A stretch of DNA of 64,000 nucleotides from Isoetes taiwanensis (GCA_021234155.1 JAJEKV010000515.1:99156-163155); one strand, 5' to 3'. Counted from the first letter of the stretch, positions 13,643 to 26,714 are shown. Made by a program: numbers and translations. The notes: a model not told the origin generated them from the sequence alone.

Positions 13643-13972
13643 TTGCAAGAGAAGGCAGCGCTAAGTGGGTGCCTTGTACACATATCATGGTCTGTTGTGG
13701 AAATGGGAAGAACTGAACCATGCTTGGTTTCTTTTGTGATCAATGCGAGAATGAATGTTGCAATTACAAGGGCAAGAAGACAATGCTGCATCATTTGTGA
13801 TATCTTAATAGATGTCTCGTCGGGGGCTTCCTTAAGCGGCTTATTGACTATTTTGAGAAGAATGAGGAATATCTGAATGCCATGTATATATAGATTGCTA
13901 GGAAATTGTTAAGCGGTTTATTGATTTTTTTTGAGAAAAATGGGCAACACTTGAATGCCATGTATATAAGAA
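13643..13972 (+). pseudogene. Broken fragment of SMUBP2/IGHMBP2-type SF1 helicase (C-terminal motor end)
   Basis: The frame at 13643-13876 contains SFVINARMNVAITRARRQCC, then IICD. This is the last conserved block of the UPF1-like SF1 helicase motor (the R-MNVA-TRA motif VI region, where the arginines contact ATP), and the following segment is typical of SMUBP2/IGHMBP2. After ICD the reading shifts frame: another frame continues GFLKRLIDYFEKNEEYLNAM and meets a stop. A second, diverged copy of that tail (KRFIDFFEKNGQHLNAM) follows at about 13905-13970. No upstream helicase motifs (Walker A, DEAQ) are in the window. It is a gene fragment, not a gene. It lies upstream of EF-1alpha fragments and of a Helitron 3' end, which suggests transposon capture. 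A frameshift from sequencing error cannot be excluded, but the duplicated tail and missing exons show real decay. Confidence 0.85.
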
Positions 13973-14096
13973 TGCATACATGCAATCATCAATTGAATCC
14001 CTTTGCCATGGAAATAATTTGTTTGTCTTCATGTTATTGTGCTTTTTAGTAATTAATATTTACGTCCATAAGGTCTACCTATGTTTGCTTTAGTTA

Positions 14097-14470
14097 GGGC
14101 CCGAAGGGCCCCAAATGTTTTTTTAACACAACTACCATTAACATTATTAACATAAACCATTGCATTTAACACATTTAAATTAAAATCCCCTTAAACCCCT
14201 TTGGTTTGGGTGCATATTCACACCGGGGGTTCGTAGGGGTGGTGAGCCTCAAAAATATATTCACAATACACGCATACAAAATTAACACCATTAAGTACAT
14301 TCTCTCAAACCTTATAGTATTTTGCAAACCTTAATATCTGAAGATACAAAAACACATGACATGCATACCCCTACAAACGAGGATCGCTATGTACGGTCCG
14401 GATCTTGGAATAAAGGGCAAATATGCCCATCCGAAGCTCTCGTTGCGGGAGTAACCCCGTGTGAATATGA
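14097..14470. mobile_element. Foldback/MITE-like element, copy 1
   Basis: The left part (about 14145-14240) carries taaaccattgcattt, then aaaatccccttaaacccctttgg, then gggtgcatattcacac. The right part ends in taaccccgtgtgaatatg, the inverted partner of the inner arm. The interior is the reverse complement of the interior of the element at 36096-36477 (shared: tatgcatgt, tatagtattttgcaaacc, ataaagggcaaatatgcc). A palindrome gggcccgaagggcccc sits just outside on the left. There is no coding capacity, so it would need a transposase in trans. The right arm looks truncated. Confidence 0.7.
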
Positions 14471-14492
14471 TGAAGTCTCATGAATGATTCCG

Positions 14493-14614
14493 CAGATGAC
14501 AACGATATAATCACCAGCAAATGCCTGAATTTTTGCATTTAAGTGCATGGACAGTTCTACAGATGACAACGATATAATCACCAGCAAATGCCTGAATTTT
14601 TGCATTTAAGTGCA
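14493..14614 (+). repeat. 67-bp tandem duplication
   Basis: The segment cagatgacaacgatataatc...gcatttaagtgca occurs twice in a row (14493-14547 and 14560-14614), nearly identical. Confidence 0.95.
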
Positions 14615-14889
14615 AATTTGAAGAGGGTATGCACTTACCCAAGCAAATAAGTATTCTATCCTGATTTATACTCCAAGACATTGTTTAATGCGATAGTTGT
14701 TTATGCTCTATTCTATATTGATTTTGATACTTGCATTGCTACCATTTGCATGACTTGAGAATGACATGTCGCACATGATGGTAAACTTTCATACAAATTA
14801 AGCAGTCATGAATTCGTCATGAAGGTGGCATGAAGAGTGCATTCAATTTTGCATGAGGTAATTTGTTCTTTAGTTTGAGCAGGGTACCA

Positions 14890-15068
14890 AAGTATTACTG
14901 CGCTGTTATTGATGCTTCTGGGCACTGCGAGCTTATCAAAGACTTGATTATTGGAACCTCACAGGCTGATTCTACAGTCTGATTATTTATTCTACGACTA
15001 GAGACTTTGGGGCTGGTATTTCTAAGGATGGTCGGACATGAGAAGATGCAGTTCTTGCTTTCACATTA
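14890..15068 (+). pseudogene. EF-1alpha fragment 1 (GTPase domain, DxxGH region)
   Basis: Translation from 14890 gives [20 protein letters not shown], then IGTSQAD. This corresponds to the conserved translation elongation factor 1-alpha stretch around the G3 motif (usually DAPGH) and the following GTSQAD block. A stop interrupts after STV; the next frame continues as ST-T-RDFGAGISKDG, again interrupted. The catalytic-loop residues are altered (DASGHC in place of DAPGHR). Only about 60 of some 450 residues are present, and the P-loop and NKMD motif are absent. It is a decayed piece, not a gene. Confidence 0.85.
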
Positions 15069-15347
15069 AATCATCGTGGTTTAGTTACTTCCATAAAACT
15101 GAACCATATCTTCATAGGTGTTGACAAGTGAAGGGGATTACGAATATTACAGTATTTTGCTTGAGTTTGAATCGTTCCTTATGTGTACTCTCTGCTTATG
15201 CTAAATTTACTTTGTGGTCACCATCCTGCATTCTCATGCAGACCTTATATCCTCTCTATCATGCCAATTTATTTAATATGCATAATTCGTCCAACAAAAT
15301 GGGTTCACAAAATCCACTTAAATTGTTTTGTGGAAGTTTGAGAGCAT

Positions 15348-15515
15348 AAAGTATTCTCAAGGCTATTATTGATGCTTACGGACACCTTTGAATTTCTCAA
15401 AAACTTGATTACTGGAACCTCACAGGTTGATTGTGCAGTCTAATTATGCATTCTTGGGGCTGGTATTTCTAAGGAAGTTCAGACATGAGAACATGCAGTT
15501 CTTGATTTCACATTG
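15348..15515 (+). pseudogene. EF-1alpha fragment 2 (same region, diverged duplicate)
   Basis: The same region of EF-1alpha as at 14890-15068: AIIDAYGH, then pieces of NLITGTSQVDCAV, GAGISKEVQT and EHAVLDFTL in alternating frames. Several frameshifts and stops are present. It lies about 460 bp downstream of fragment 1 in the same orientation, so the fragment and some flank were duplicated in tandem. Confidence 0.8.
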
Positions 15516-17729
15516 CGAAATGTTTCAATAGACTCCCATATGTTGGCAACAAGAAGGAGGGTGACCATTCAAATGCCATAATCAAAGGTAAAGAAGCTAA
15601 AGTTTTTGTATCAAAGAATCTGCTAAATGTGGGAGTATATGCAAGCTCTTTCACTCTTTGACAAGATGCCTTAACATGGTCTTTTGGAATCACGTTGATA
15701 TTTGGTATATGGAGAGGATTATCAATGTGCCCCGGAGAGGATTACCAATGTGCCCTTCATTTATTTCTCCCATGCAAGGCGAAGACTTTAGACCAAATGA
15801 TCTAACTTATGTTCTTTGTAAAAGTTTGGAGCGGATAAGGTATTTACATGTACTTAATCTGAGGCATAGTGAGTACAACTCGAACTTAAAGGGACCAAAT
15901 AGATGCATTACAGTTTCCTACAAATCGGTTCTATGCAAATCATAAGCTTCCTGGACTGTCTCTTTTGGCAAATATGAAAGTAAAATTTGGTTATTTTATT
16001 ACTCTTTGTACATGTACTTTCCCTGCATATAGACTGGAACAACTCAAGCTCCATATCTTATTTGCAAAGTGATGCATAGAACTGTAGTATGAAGGGAGAA
16101 TAAAAAGGTATTGGTTTCAATTTTACATGTATTTATCAATTTGTATTTAAGAAATGGAGGAGCAAAAGCTAGACTGTTGTTTTGTAGGCTCATTAATTCT
16201 TATTTTTTGCAGTCATTCATTTACATTTCTCTTGCATGTGATCACATAAAATAAGGCGATGGACTACTTAAATAGCTGTTGATATGCACCTATATCCAAA
16301 AAGAAGAGGCCTCTAACATAGGTATTACGAAATACCAGTTCATTTGAAATAGACTTCTTCTGAGCACAAAGGAAAGTCCTCTACCTTTAAGTATAAATGA
16401 AATAACCCACTGTTGAAATTCTTAGATTATATAACTGTTGAGTCTAATAGCAGAGTATTAACACATAAATATTAATCGAAAATTGACTTATTTTGAGCAA
16501 AAACGAATGCCCCTTAGTTTTTAGTGTAATCTAAGTAACATGTTGAATTCTTGAATGATTGATCATGCTAAATGTAGTAACAAGTTGGTTTTAATACTCA
16601 ATTGAGTTCATTAGCCAATTTTGTTGAAGAACATATTTTGTGAGCCAATTCCGTTGAAGAAGATACTCTATATAAGTGCTATGGGTGTACCAATAGTACA
16701 CCACTTAATCATAGACAAGAAAACATTGAAACTCAAAATCTCAAAAAAAAAAAATTGGTGGCCACATCATTTAAATTGGCATTTCTAGAATGCATGTACA
16801 AGAACCACGGCGTAGGTCCTCAATTGCTAAGGACCATGTATCAGGGACCACGTATTAGATTTCCCAATTGGTTGGTTCCTTTGCTTAGACATAGCATTTA
16901 GGAAATAATGTTCTTTATAGTGTTTGTTCTTTATAGTATTGTAGTCATTAGGAAATGAAAGATATTCGTTGCAACACAATGCCTTTGTTCTTTATAGTAT
17001 TGTAGTATTTAATGACAACCATAAAAAAGTTGAGCTATCTATCATTTTCTAATAAGCAACCGTTCCCGCTTTTCATGTTTTACCATCCACAAATTAATAT
17101 GGTTGTAACATTACGAATGGTTGCTAAAGATTGACAATGATGCATACCTATTGAATTATTTATGTACATCATTTCTAAGAACTCTCCATAGATCATTTCT
17201 CCTTAGGCCATTTCGTCTTCGTGCCTCATTTCTTAGTTGCAGTATTATCATGGTATCAAGCCATGATTGTCTAAAAGCAATGAGAAATGGTCGTCTCTTC
17301 ATATATAGAGGTTCTACTCATCAAATGACTCGCTCATGGAGCTCTCCTAAAGTGGAGCAAAATTGAGCAATGTAAGGCACTTTGATATTAGCGTAGCATA
17401 TCCTAAACCAATAGAGTCAAAATATCTTTATTAATTCAACATATTGGCTAGAAGGGCCAACTCTAAGAACTGCCTTCATGCCAAGCAACAATATTGGTAA
17501 TCGAGTCTAGATAGATTTGAATAATATCACTTAATTGAGGAAGAAACAAAGTGATAGAGTTAGCATACTCTAAACCGATGCTTTACTATTCTCCTTCTTG
17601 CAATTTTCAAAATGTCTTTCTAAGAGTCTTCATCTTATATTGTTGTCTGTAAGAGACATTGAGGATCAACTATCCATACTGTCTATTCTAGCCAACAATG
17701 AAACAACCAGGTATTCACATTGTTACTAA
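15516..17729. other. No gene seen; inner part of a presumed Helitron
   Basis: AT-rich sequence with only short frames. There is a poly(A) run near 16743. It is bounded on the right by a Helitron 3' terminus. The 5' terminus (TC...) of that Helitron was not located with confidence. Confidence 0.4.
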
Positions 17730-17758
17730 GCCCGGCAACGCCGGGCACCATAACTAGT
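17730..17758 (+). mobile_element. Helitron 3' terminus
   Basis: A perfect 7-bp-stem hairpin (GCCCGGC aac GCCGGGC, 17730-17746) is followed after 7 bases by CTAGT (17754-17758) and then T. This is the standard 3' end of plant Helitrons (hairpin about 10 nt before CTRRT, inserted next to T). The element body would extend leftward and may include the helicase and EF-1alpha fragments. Confidence 0.85.
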
Positions 17759-18111
17759 TATTTTGGTAGCCATTTTGTAGTATGGGTTTTCAATGCTAAT
17801 TATTTTATTTGACGATGATTATCTATGTGGGTTTCTTTTTATAGTATGGTTAGTGTTACATGGTGTTTGGCACTGCCAATTTAAATATCTAATGGTTATT
17901 CATGATGGTTTCCTATTGCTGCATTGACTATTAAAACTCGACTATAGTTTGTAGCACGACTTTCCATAACAATTTAGTTTGCATAGTGGTTATTTGTAAT
18001 TGTCAACTAAAGTGGTGGTTATTCATAGTGGTTACACTGAAAGCACTTCAATAGATAAATACTAGCAAAATGGGATGGGCTTGGGCAAAGGATTAGGTGC
18101 GATTTAAAAAG

Positions 18112-18148
18112 AGAATAGAATAGAATAGAATAGAATAGAATAGAATAG
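18112..18148 (+). repeat. (AGAAT)n microsatellite
   Basis: About seven copies of AGAAT, the complement of the TTCTA run at 9553-9617. Confidence 0.95.
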
Positions 18149-19005
18149 ATTTTTTATCATCCACGGAGACCAACTGGCCTATGGGACCCAAACAAAAGAG
18201 AGCAAAGAAACGATATTCTTGTCGATTAAAATACCACGCCCAAAAGGGTTTTGGGAAAAACCTTAGCAGATAATAAGCACGCTTCTAAGATTAATTTGTA
18301 CAATTGTATAGGACAATTTAGTATCTTGTCCGAGGGACACAACCGAGTCCCGTGTATCCATAACCTCTTGGAGGTATGACCTCAACAAGCCCACGGATGT
18401 CAGAGTATTCAATAACTCATGCACGGTGGTTGGTGGGGCACAACTAACCCGAACATACCGCTAGCCTTTCGGATATGGGCAAATTTGAAGGGCAGTGATC
18501 CGGAGGGCATGACATTCATCTTCATGGCATCCCCTGGTGGCATCAATGACAAAGCCAAACAACAAATGTTTCCAATTGTAGAGGAGGATGAAGTTTGAGA
18601 TTATTAGAGGCTGCGAGAAGCATGAGTATTTGTTACTACCATTACGAGAATTGCTTAGACAGTGCAGTCATATACAAAGCATTTGATTTAATAATGGGAA
18701 GAAGTTCTTGAGGTGATATAGTTACCTAGAAAATCGAGTAATTTTATGATGTGCAATATAAGAATGAGCATAGATGAGGCACTTCAAAGACATTTATGTA
18801 AAGTATGATACAAGCAATGAAAAGTGGAAGATGTTGCTTGTTTACTAGTTGCAATGGGTAGAAAGAGTAAAATTAGGGTTGGGACACTTTGTTTACGATT
18901 TTGGACATGGAATCATTAATTAATGTCATATTACATTTGTAACATGAGCTAAGCAATTTTCTTGCATTAGTGGTAGACATGTTGGCACCACACTTATAAA
19001 AATGT

Positions 19006-19147
19006 AAGCCACAAAAAGATTTGTGAATGCAAACAATTTGTTTCCAGATCTAAAACATGCAAAAGCAATTAGCCATAAGCCACAAAAAGATTTATAAATG
19101 CAAACAATTTTTTTTCTAGATCTAACATGCAAAAGCAATTAGCCATA
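19006..19147 (+). repeat. 71-bp tandem duplication
   Basis: Two adjacent copies beginning aagccacaaaaagattt and ending gcaaaagcaattagccata, with a few substitutions and a longer T run in the second. Confidence 0.95.
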
Positions 19148-22100
19148 AATGTTTTCTCAACTATGCAGGCACGTGAAAGCCATAATTAGCTTAAGGACCT
19201 GTTAAGCTTCTCTAGGTTGAAAGTGATCATGTGGATTCCCTTGAAGATAAAAGTAAAAGCATCATTTTAGCAAATAATTTCATTATCTCTCTTATGCCTA
19301 ACCCCACTCTAAGTGGAGGAGATAGATTAAATAGGGTGGAGCACTTGTATAAAAAACAATTTAACATTTTAAGAATTCACATTCACCAATTTCTATGCCA
19401 CTTGATCATCACCTTAGGTATGTTGTCTTCCACAATATGTTACACACTGAAGTAGATCTTTATCAAAAATACTGTCATCTTTTTCTAATAAGGAGCTTGA
19501 AAGTTTTGAATACTATGGCCACCTTCTAGAAGCACCATTAATTGATTGTAGCTAAGATCCCTTTCTCTTCCATGTGCTTTGTTAGAGAAACTGAAGCTAA
19601 TTTCAACCAGCAAGTTCTTAATAGCCAAATTAAGTAGTAACAGATGTCATAACAAGATCTGACTTGTTGAAATGCATTCTAAATTGAGGGTTGGTGGCCT
19701 TGCAGGTGTCTTTATTTTAGTTACGCTTGCTAATTTATTTTTTTACCTCATATACTACATGAGCAAACCTCTTCATCAAATGGAACGATTAAACATGTTA
19801 TCTTTGAATTACACGCATATCTTGTAGAACCACCTCTCCTCTATTTTAAGCATAACTAATAACAACATAATTCATATAATACTAGATTATGGCATGGAAA
19901 ATCTGTCAAAAGCTTTGCAAGCATATCATACTCTCCCAAACTGCAAATATATTAGCCATATCTATTGCCACATATATGTTTGAATCATATATGTGCATCT
20001 TGAGACTAGATAACAAGTCCTTTTCGCAAGGACCCAATTGAAGGACCTACTTTTTGAAAAACATCATATCAACTTGTTTGTCCTCTTCTTACGTGGACGA
20101 ACTAACTAGCGTGTTGACAATTGATCACAACCCTCGGCTAGCATAATGCAAAAAAATTGCATATCAAACTCAGCCTTTCCGGTTTGCATCATAGCATAGA
20201 TCACGCCGGACGTATCATGAGTATACCACATGGTTTGCCAATGTCCAAGTCACGGACCGCCTTTTACAGGTTTGCGATAGATTTGCAAAAATGTAGAGCT
20301 CCATCACATCAAGAACATTGCAATAACATGGAGTATCCAAAAACTTGAGATGGACTCGACATAACATTTCAAATGTAAGGACATAACAATAAATGTTCAA
20401 TAAATGCGATGGCGGTTTTGATTCTTTGAAATTCATTTTGAGAGAGATGGAGGGAGAGAACATTTTGCATACATTGCCTCAAAATTTTCTGATTATATAA
20501 TGTGTGAAATGATAATTTGTTGTTTCTTGTGGCAAGGACTTCTAGATAATGGTATCTTTCTTCTGCACGCTTCTATGGGTATGCTTATTGTCGTTCAAAA
20601 TGTTTCAATATCGATCAATACAAGTCCGATAAGTACCACTTAAAAGCTTTAAAGATGAAGTAACTTGGTAAGAACAATGCACACTTGGTACATAAGAACC
20701 GACGACGGAGCATGTCTTTGTCCAGGCACTATGATATTCAAGCTCAAAATCTAGACTCCTCTTCGGGGAACCAGGAAAGAAATGGATTTTTGTGGGACGG
20801 CTTTATTGAAGTAGATGTAAGACCTTTGAGTCCTGACTATAGCTATTCTTCAATTATGGAGGAACAAGGGTGGTTAACATAGAAAACCCTAAAACTTAAT
20901 TTAAGAACCCTAAAATTTGACCTTCAGAACTGGTTGTGTGGAATGGGGGCACCCTACTTTCATTTCACAGTATTAGGGTTGCCACATGTTGCCACAGAAA
21001 TGCACGCCAGGCAAAAAAGGCGACCCTATTGTTATGCTTTTATCTTCCTATATTTGTTCATGTATTAAAATTTGCTTTTGATATTTATTTAGTTAGGTTT
21101 CGATTTAGGGGGGATGTTATGTTAGGGGCAACCGATCTCCTCCTCAAACGCATACGGCAAAGGAATCGGTAGGAACTAAAGCCAAGACTTGCTCTCGAGC
21201 TTCAAGTTTCCTCCAGTCAAGGCTACGGTGTTGGGGTCGTTTATGGGGCTTACAATAGGTAGATGGGTTTTTTTTTTTGAGGGATTCACAAAGCTTAGGT
21301 CAATCGATTTTGGCTTTGGCAACAGCCGAATTTATTATTCTAGCTTCTAGGTTTGCTCTAATCTTTCATACTCGGGCTTTTTCAGGGTAATAGTTAACAC
21401 ATAATATTCAGATTAGTATAAATGCACATGAAATAATGGTTTTATTAGATGCAAACGAATTGGATATGTAGACGGAAGAACTGACAGAACTGAGATTTAG
21501 ACATAAAAACCATTGCTTTTGCCCACAAATGATTTCTTTTAATATCTTTCTTGCAGTTTCAAGCATTCACATAATATAATGCAGAGATCCCATGGCTTTG
21601 GGTTTCAAGAAACGAAGTCTTCGATCCCTATTACCAGGTTATATTTTGTTTCCTATTATGGTTTTGTCTGAAACGGTCAGTGCATATAAGGTAGTTTGAG
21701 TCATGTGTTCTATTAATGGCACACATTCATTTCCTTTTACCTTTTTGTTGTCAACCATGGAGATGGTTCATTATTAAGGTAAATCTACATAATTCAGAGT
21801 GTCAGTTTTGCATGTATGGAGTTCCGTTTCTTAGGTCTTCAATTGCATATCATCGATTGAATTAGCAACAAAGAGAGGTTTTTCTATTCTATTCTTTATC
21901 ATCAGCATACATTCTAGTTCATTATATGGAGTGTCTTGCATATTAGCTATACAGGTTTTTTGTAAATGACATGGCTTTCCTTCATGTGATTTATAGTGCA
22001 GCACCCAACATGTCCTAAGATTGTCTCTGGCCAGTAAACAAAGGTATGTGTGATTTCTTTCCTCTTCCAAACAGAAAACATTAAAGAGGTGCGATCCTGG

Positions 22101-24484
22101 CAAGTTTTTAGCTTGCATGTATCTGCTGTACGTATTTATTTCACTGCTTTTATTTCTATGGAAGATTCCCTTGCCAACTTTTTCCTTCTAAGTTAGTCTT
22201 GTATGCTTTATCAGTATTTTTTTTCAATATTCCCTCTATAGATTTAATTTTGCTTGTATGCTTTTATTATCAATAAAATGTGGCACAATGATTTGTCTAA
22301 GGTGTTTGCGATGATGTTTTGCACTAATTCGTTTTAGTTCATTTCCCTAATTGCTGTCTTTATTTCATTGTCGGCTACTACTCATCAAGCATGGTCTTGC
22401 CCTTGTCTTTTCTGTACTAGAAGTTGTGTTGGAGTTGTCGCACTCAAAGCGGTAGATGCAAAGTTAAAGAATTCAGAGTTTCATAACTTAGTTCTTGCAT
22501 TTGCTATTGACAAATGCAAATTGGCATTCTGGTAGTAGTATTGGAGTTACAAATTGAAGTAACATAGAGTAGCTTTTTAAATGATTGTTGGGGAGCTTCA
22601 AAGCTGGATTTTTGAAGTGGCTTATTTAGGGTGCTATTTATATTTATTTGAACACGTGGGGATAATGGCTTAACCAAGGTTCAAATCCTTGGTGCTCCTT
22701 TCATTTATTTGTAGTACAAAAAATACCCTTTCTTATATTGGCATAATTTCCTATAATTATCAATAGTAAAAAACTATTCATGTTGTAACATGTTAAACTA
22801 TAATGGTTTGAATTGAGAAAGCTGCTCTACGGCTAGCGAAAAAACCACTAAACCCTAGCTTTTTAACCACTAGATCCCAATAGTACCAAAAAAGTAATAA
22901 TGCTTTGGACAATAAAGCACCAATTATCTATAACTCTAACCTCATTAAAAACACCATTGCATTCTACTAAAGACCCTATGGTTTAAATGAACAAAAATGG
23001 AAATGCTTTGGACTAGTAAACATATGCGGCCTATGTCATTTTAACATAATGCGAACCATATAAATTTATCATAATACTTAGCCATCCAAATTTAACACTT
23101 TAAGAACCACATTACATAACACTATATCAAACCGAGTCTCATTACCACCAAGCTATACCACATTAACAACCCATATACATGAACCATGCTATTAAACAAT
23201 GCTGATTAAACACGTTAAAAAACCATATAGTTGAACATTATCAATTAACAATTGATTGTTACTCTGTCAAAATACCACTTCAATGAAGCATCTAAGGAAA
23301 GCACATACTTTAGCCATGTAATGTTTTTAATGAAATTTACCCCCAGAGATGCATTGGTTTTTTGGAACGGTCTTCTATGTATAACCAAGGAAAAAACCTA
23401 TAATGGTTTTATTTTTGGGTGCCTTGTGATTGCCAAATGCTAAGGGGTGACTTTCAACATATTGTATTTATGCTTTCTATGGAAAGGGTCAATGTAGAAT
23501 CCACCAAGCATGGCAAAAGTTTATTACACATGAACTTCCAATAGCTATCCCTTTGATACTCACAAAAGTCTTTTATTTCTGCTAATTTCTCCATTTTGTA
23601 ATGATATTAAAAAGCAGAAACAATTATAGACCAATACAAGGAGTTTGAAAATTGTCTCATGGAAGCTTGAAAACCACCTATCTCTAAAATGACCTTGCTT
23701 TAAAAGACTTATCATTCTTCTTAGTAAATTACAACCAACAGTCTTTCAACTGTCACGATGCCATTATTTAGCATATGCAAATATTAAAAGATAAGTAAGT
23801 GCATTCTAATTATGTGGTATTACTAACAATGCTTGTTTGAACAAACTGGGCTTGAAATTTTAAAGGATATTATTGTCACCTTATATCATCATCTCATTGT
23901 CGCCGCCACCACCTCGGGAGTTCTATGGTTAAAAGTATGCCACCAGCTACAATTACATGTGTCTTTAATTATCTCCCCCCAGTAAGGACCTAGAAGACTT
24001 AACTGAGAGTTGAAAAATAGGCCTACGACTTTCTTGCAAGAAATATCTTGTATGAACAAACTTGTATGAATAAACCATCTTGTTTTGCATTAATGCACTT
24101 TTATTCAGTATATTTCTTTGCCACCTACTCTTGTATTAGGTATTAGGTAACATGGCAATTTCAGTGAATATAGAGGGTAAAATCTTTCAAATTTCAAACA
24201 TGCTCGATGCAATCTCTATCAATAGATTGTCTTCCCGTTGTTTGCTTCATTTAGACCCACCCGTAGGGAAGTTTCAACAAAAACATTATCTCGTTGAGAG
24301 TAATGGTGGCATTTGAAATATACTGTTTTTGTTTTTTATGTAAAGAATGATTTTTGACATTCAAATATTTTTGGAATTGTACAGCTTTTCTTTTGCAAAA
24401 GAATGATTTTTGACATTGAAAAAATTAGGATTGCAATTGGCAATCGAAAGGGTCAAACAAAATGGTTGACAAAGTGTATGTAAG

Positions 24485-26642
24485 CTAGCAAGTGGGCAAA
24501 TCACGAGGTGGTGGAGGAAGGACGTGGTCTGCTTGGGCACCATTGGTAACGATAAAAGCAGTCTCCATTCCCCATGAAACGTGTCCATCAAAGTGGCAAT
24601 GCATCAACCAAACACCTAAACCACAAAATCAAAAGAACTTGTCAGCAAGCAAAACAAGTAACATATATACAATTAAGGTAACTTGCAAAGGGATACAAAC
24701 CTGGGTTATCAGCCTTGAATCTCAAAGCAGTCCAACCAGCCTTAGTGACCATGCCAGTGTTTCTTCTAGCAGGGTCGACAAGGTTAAAAGTAGCAGGGTC
24801 TTTGGCAGGGTCATAGTTACCCTCTCCATAACCCACAACGTAGAAGTCATAACCATGCAGGTGGAAGGGGTGAGCTTCAGCCTGGAAATTGATGGTACCT
24901 TGGATGATGAGCTGAACGTTGGAACCGCATGGAATCTCTGTCACCCTGGTACCCTTTTCTGATGCTAATCTGCTGGCGTCAAGCTGCTGCCCAGTGTAGT
25001 CATATGTAGTAGCCGGATAGGCAGGAAAATCTGTAGTGTAAACTCCGCTTATATTGTGGTAGTATGCTTCCAAAAGAGATATCTGTGGTGTCTGGAATGT
25101 AATGTTGTTTATCGAGCTTGCAAAGCTTCTGTTGTATGGCCCTAAACATAACGAACTTGGAGTTACAGTGCATGGCTCTACATTTAGCGACACTACCCAG
25201 TACAGATTCACGTCTACTGTCTGTGGCACCTCTGCAGGATATTCCTTTGAATTTAAGAACCTTATATCCCTTTGGGATTGGTCAAAAAAGCCTGTGTCGT
25301 TTTTGCTTGGCACGTTGTCTGGATAAAGTGGTCTTGAAGAAGTATTTGCTCCGTTGTATCTCAAAATTGCTAATGCTGGTGTTTCTTGTACACCGTTTAT
25401 TTCAGATCTCTCGAAGGGAGAAATTACTATGTAGTATTGGCCTACTGGTTGATTTGCAGTGAGGAGGAAACTGTAGGTCTGGCCTGGAGAGATCAGAAAA
25501 CTGGTATTTGTGATCCTCTTTGTGTAGCATGCATCAGTTTCTACCACTGTAAGATTGTGGTTTGCAACTGTAATGAATAGGTCGGTTTCTAAGGCATTGT
25601 TGATGACTCTGAGAAGATGTCGTCGACCCTTCTTAACATGTACAATCTCTGTGTCTGCCAAGGGAAAAAAAAGTAGAAACATATAACCTATGAGTACGAA
25701 TTCATGAGGATTCAGCCTGCTAAATTATGTTTGTGTGTAAGTTGTAACTTTAAACTTACCATGGGCCGAGCAGTTGAAGAGGGGACCAGGATGACCATTG
25801 ATCAGGTAAGCATTCGACAAGGCAGGAGCTACTCCCTTTATCCTTGCCTCATTTTCAACCTCCTCAAGATCTTCATTCCACCATTCCCCTGAAAAATCAA
25901 GAGCCACTTTCCTGTCAGAAATCTTCTAATAAAACCCAGAAATGCTATTAACTTGGCAAAAGTCCCCTGATTATTACCAAGTAATAAAGTGTGTGCTCCA
26001 TGAGGTTTTCGAAACGGAAGCTTTTATTAGCAGGAGGGTCTATGATAAATGCTCCATACACTGTGCCCCTCAGCCAGGATATATGCGCATGCCAAAACAG
26101 AGTTCCTTGTTGATCTGGCACAGTGAAGTTGTATATGTAGGATCTACCAGTTTGAATTGGACACTGCGTTATATACGCAGGACCATCTGCCCAGGATGAA
26201 AATCTTTGGTTTATTCCATGCCTGCAATAAAGACCACACCGTCCTTTTTTGTCATTTAAAAGCTCTTTAAGTAACTTAACTTAGTTAGCTTATTGACAAA
26301 ACACAAACTGACCAGTGAATTGTCACATTATGTGAAACCAAATTCGTTACATTCACAATAACTCTATCGCCTTTAGTGATATGAATGGTTGGTCCTGGTG
26401 ATTGACCATTTACTGCTACAATTTGCTTACTGTGGCACGCAACTGTGTAGTTTGCATAATCAATCTGTTTAAATATACTCAAGTATCAGAAATCAGAACT
26501 GCTGAGTAGCTTAGCATCGGAACATAAGGTACAAAGACTGAACCTGAAAATTGTAGTAACGAGTAACTGCGCCTGTGCTATGGAAGCAACTTAGGCAGAC
26601 TAGAAGCAGAGGCAAAACGATTCTGAGTCCAGAAATCTTCAT
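24485..26642 (-). CDS. Laccase (multicopper oxidase), six exons, one-base gap in exon 3
   Basis: Secreted p-diphenol:oxygen oxidoreductase; plant laccases oxidise monolignols and other phenolics in the cell wall. Exons (minus strand): 26642-26544, 26464-26313, 26221-25978, 25888-25760, 25654-24701, 24615-24485, all with GT-AG introns. Exon 1 encodes a signal peptide ([20 protein letters not shown]). Copper ligands are all visible: HWHG across the exon 2/3 junction, WHAH in exon 3, HPFHLHG in exon 5, and [12 protein letters not shown] in exon 6. The protein ends [10 protein letters not shown] and stops. Exons 2 and 4 are 152 and 129 nt, the lengths I recall as standard for plant laccases. Exon 3 is 244 nt where 245 is expected, and the frame breaks after NKSFRF; adding one base there restores [10 protein letters not shown] joined to GEWWNED. 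The full product would be about 569 residues. Everything else is intact, so I favour a consensus error over a pseudogene. Confidence 0.93.
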
Positions 26643-26706
26643 AGCGATATTCTTATTTTCTTCGTATTGAGTGCGTTGTGATTGGCTGATCCATGAAGGC
26701 TCACTC

Positions 26707-26714
26707 TATTTATA
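26707..26714 (-). promoter_or_regulatory. TATA box of the laccase gene
   Basis: TATAAATA on the minus strand, 65 bp upstream of the laccase ATG. That would place the transcription start about 30-35 bp before the ATG, giving a short leader. Confidence 0.65.

Larger units (their letters stand above)
17759..24484. other. Long AT-rich region, no recognised gene
   Basis: I looked for conserved motifs on both strands and found none I can name. Short open frames occur (for example 20685-20882 plus, 21831-22118 minus) without family signals. A 71-bp tandem repeat and a microsatellite are listed separately. The part at about 17850-18040 shares ggttattcat-atggtttcctattgc with about 9845-9880. Confidence 0.4.

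Noticed and set aside
22670-22700. ggttcaaatcc resembling a tRNA B-box
   Set aside because: No A-box, no acceptor-stem pairing and no cloverleaf around it.
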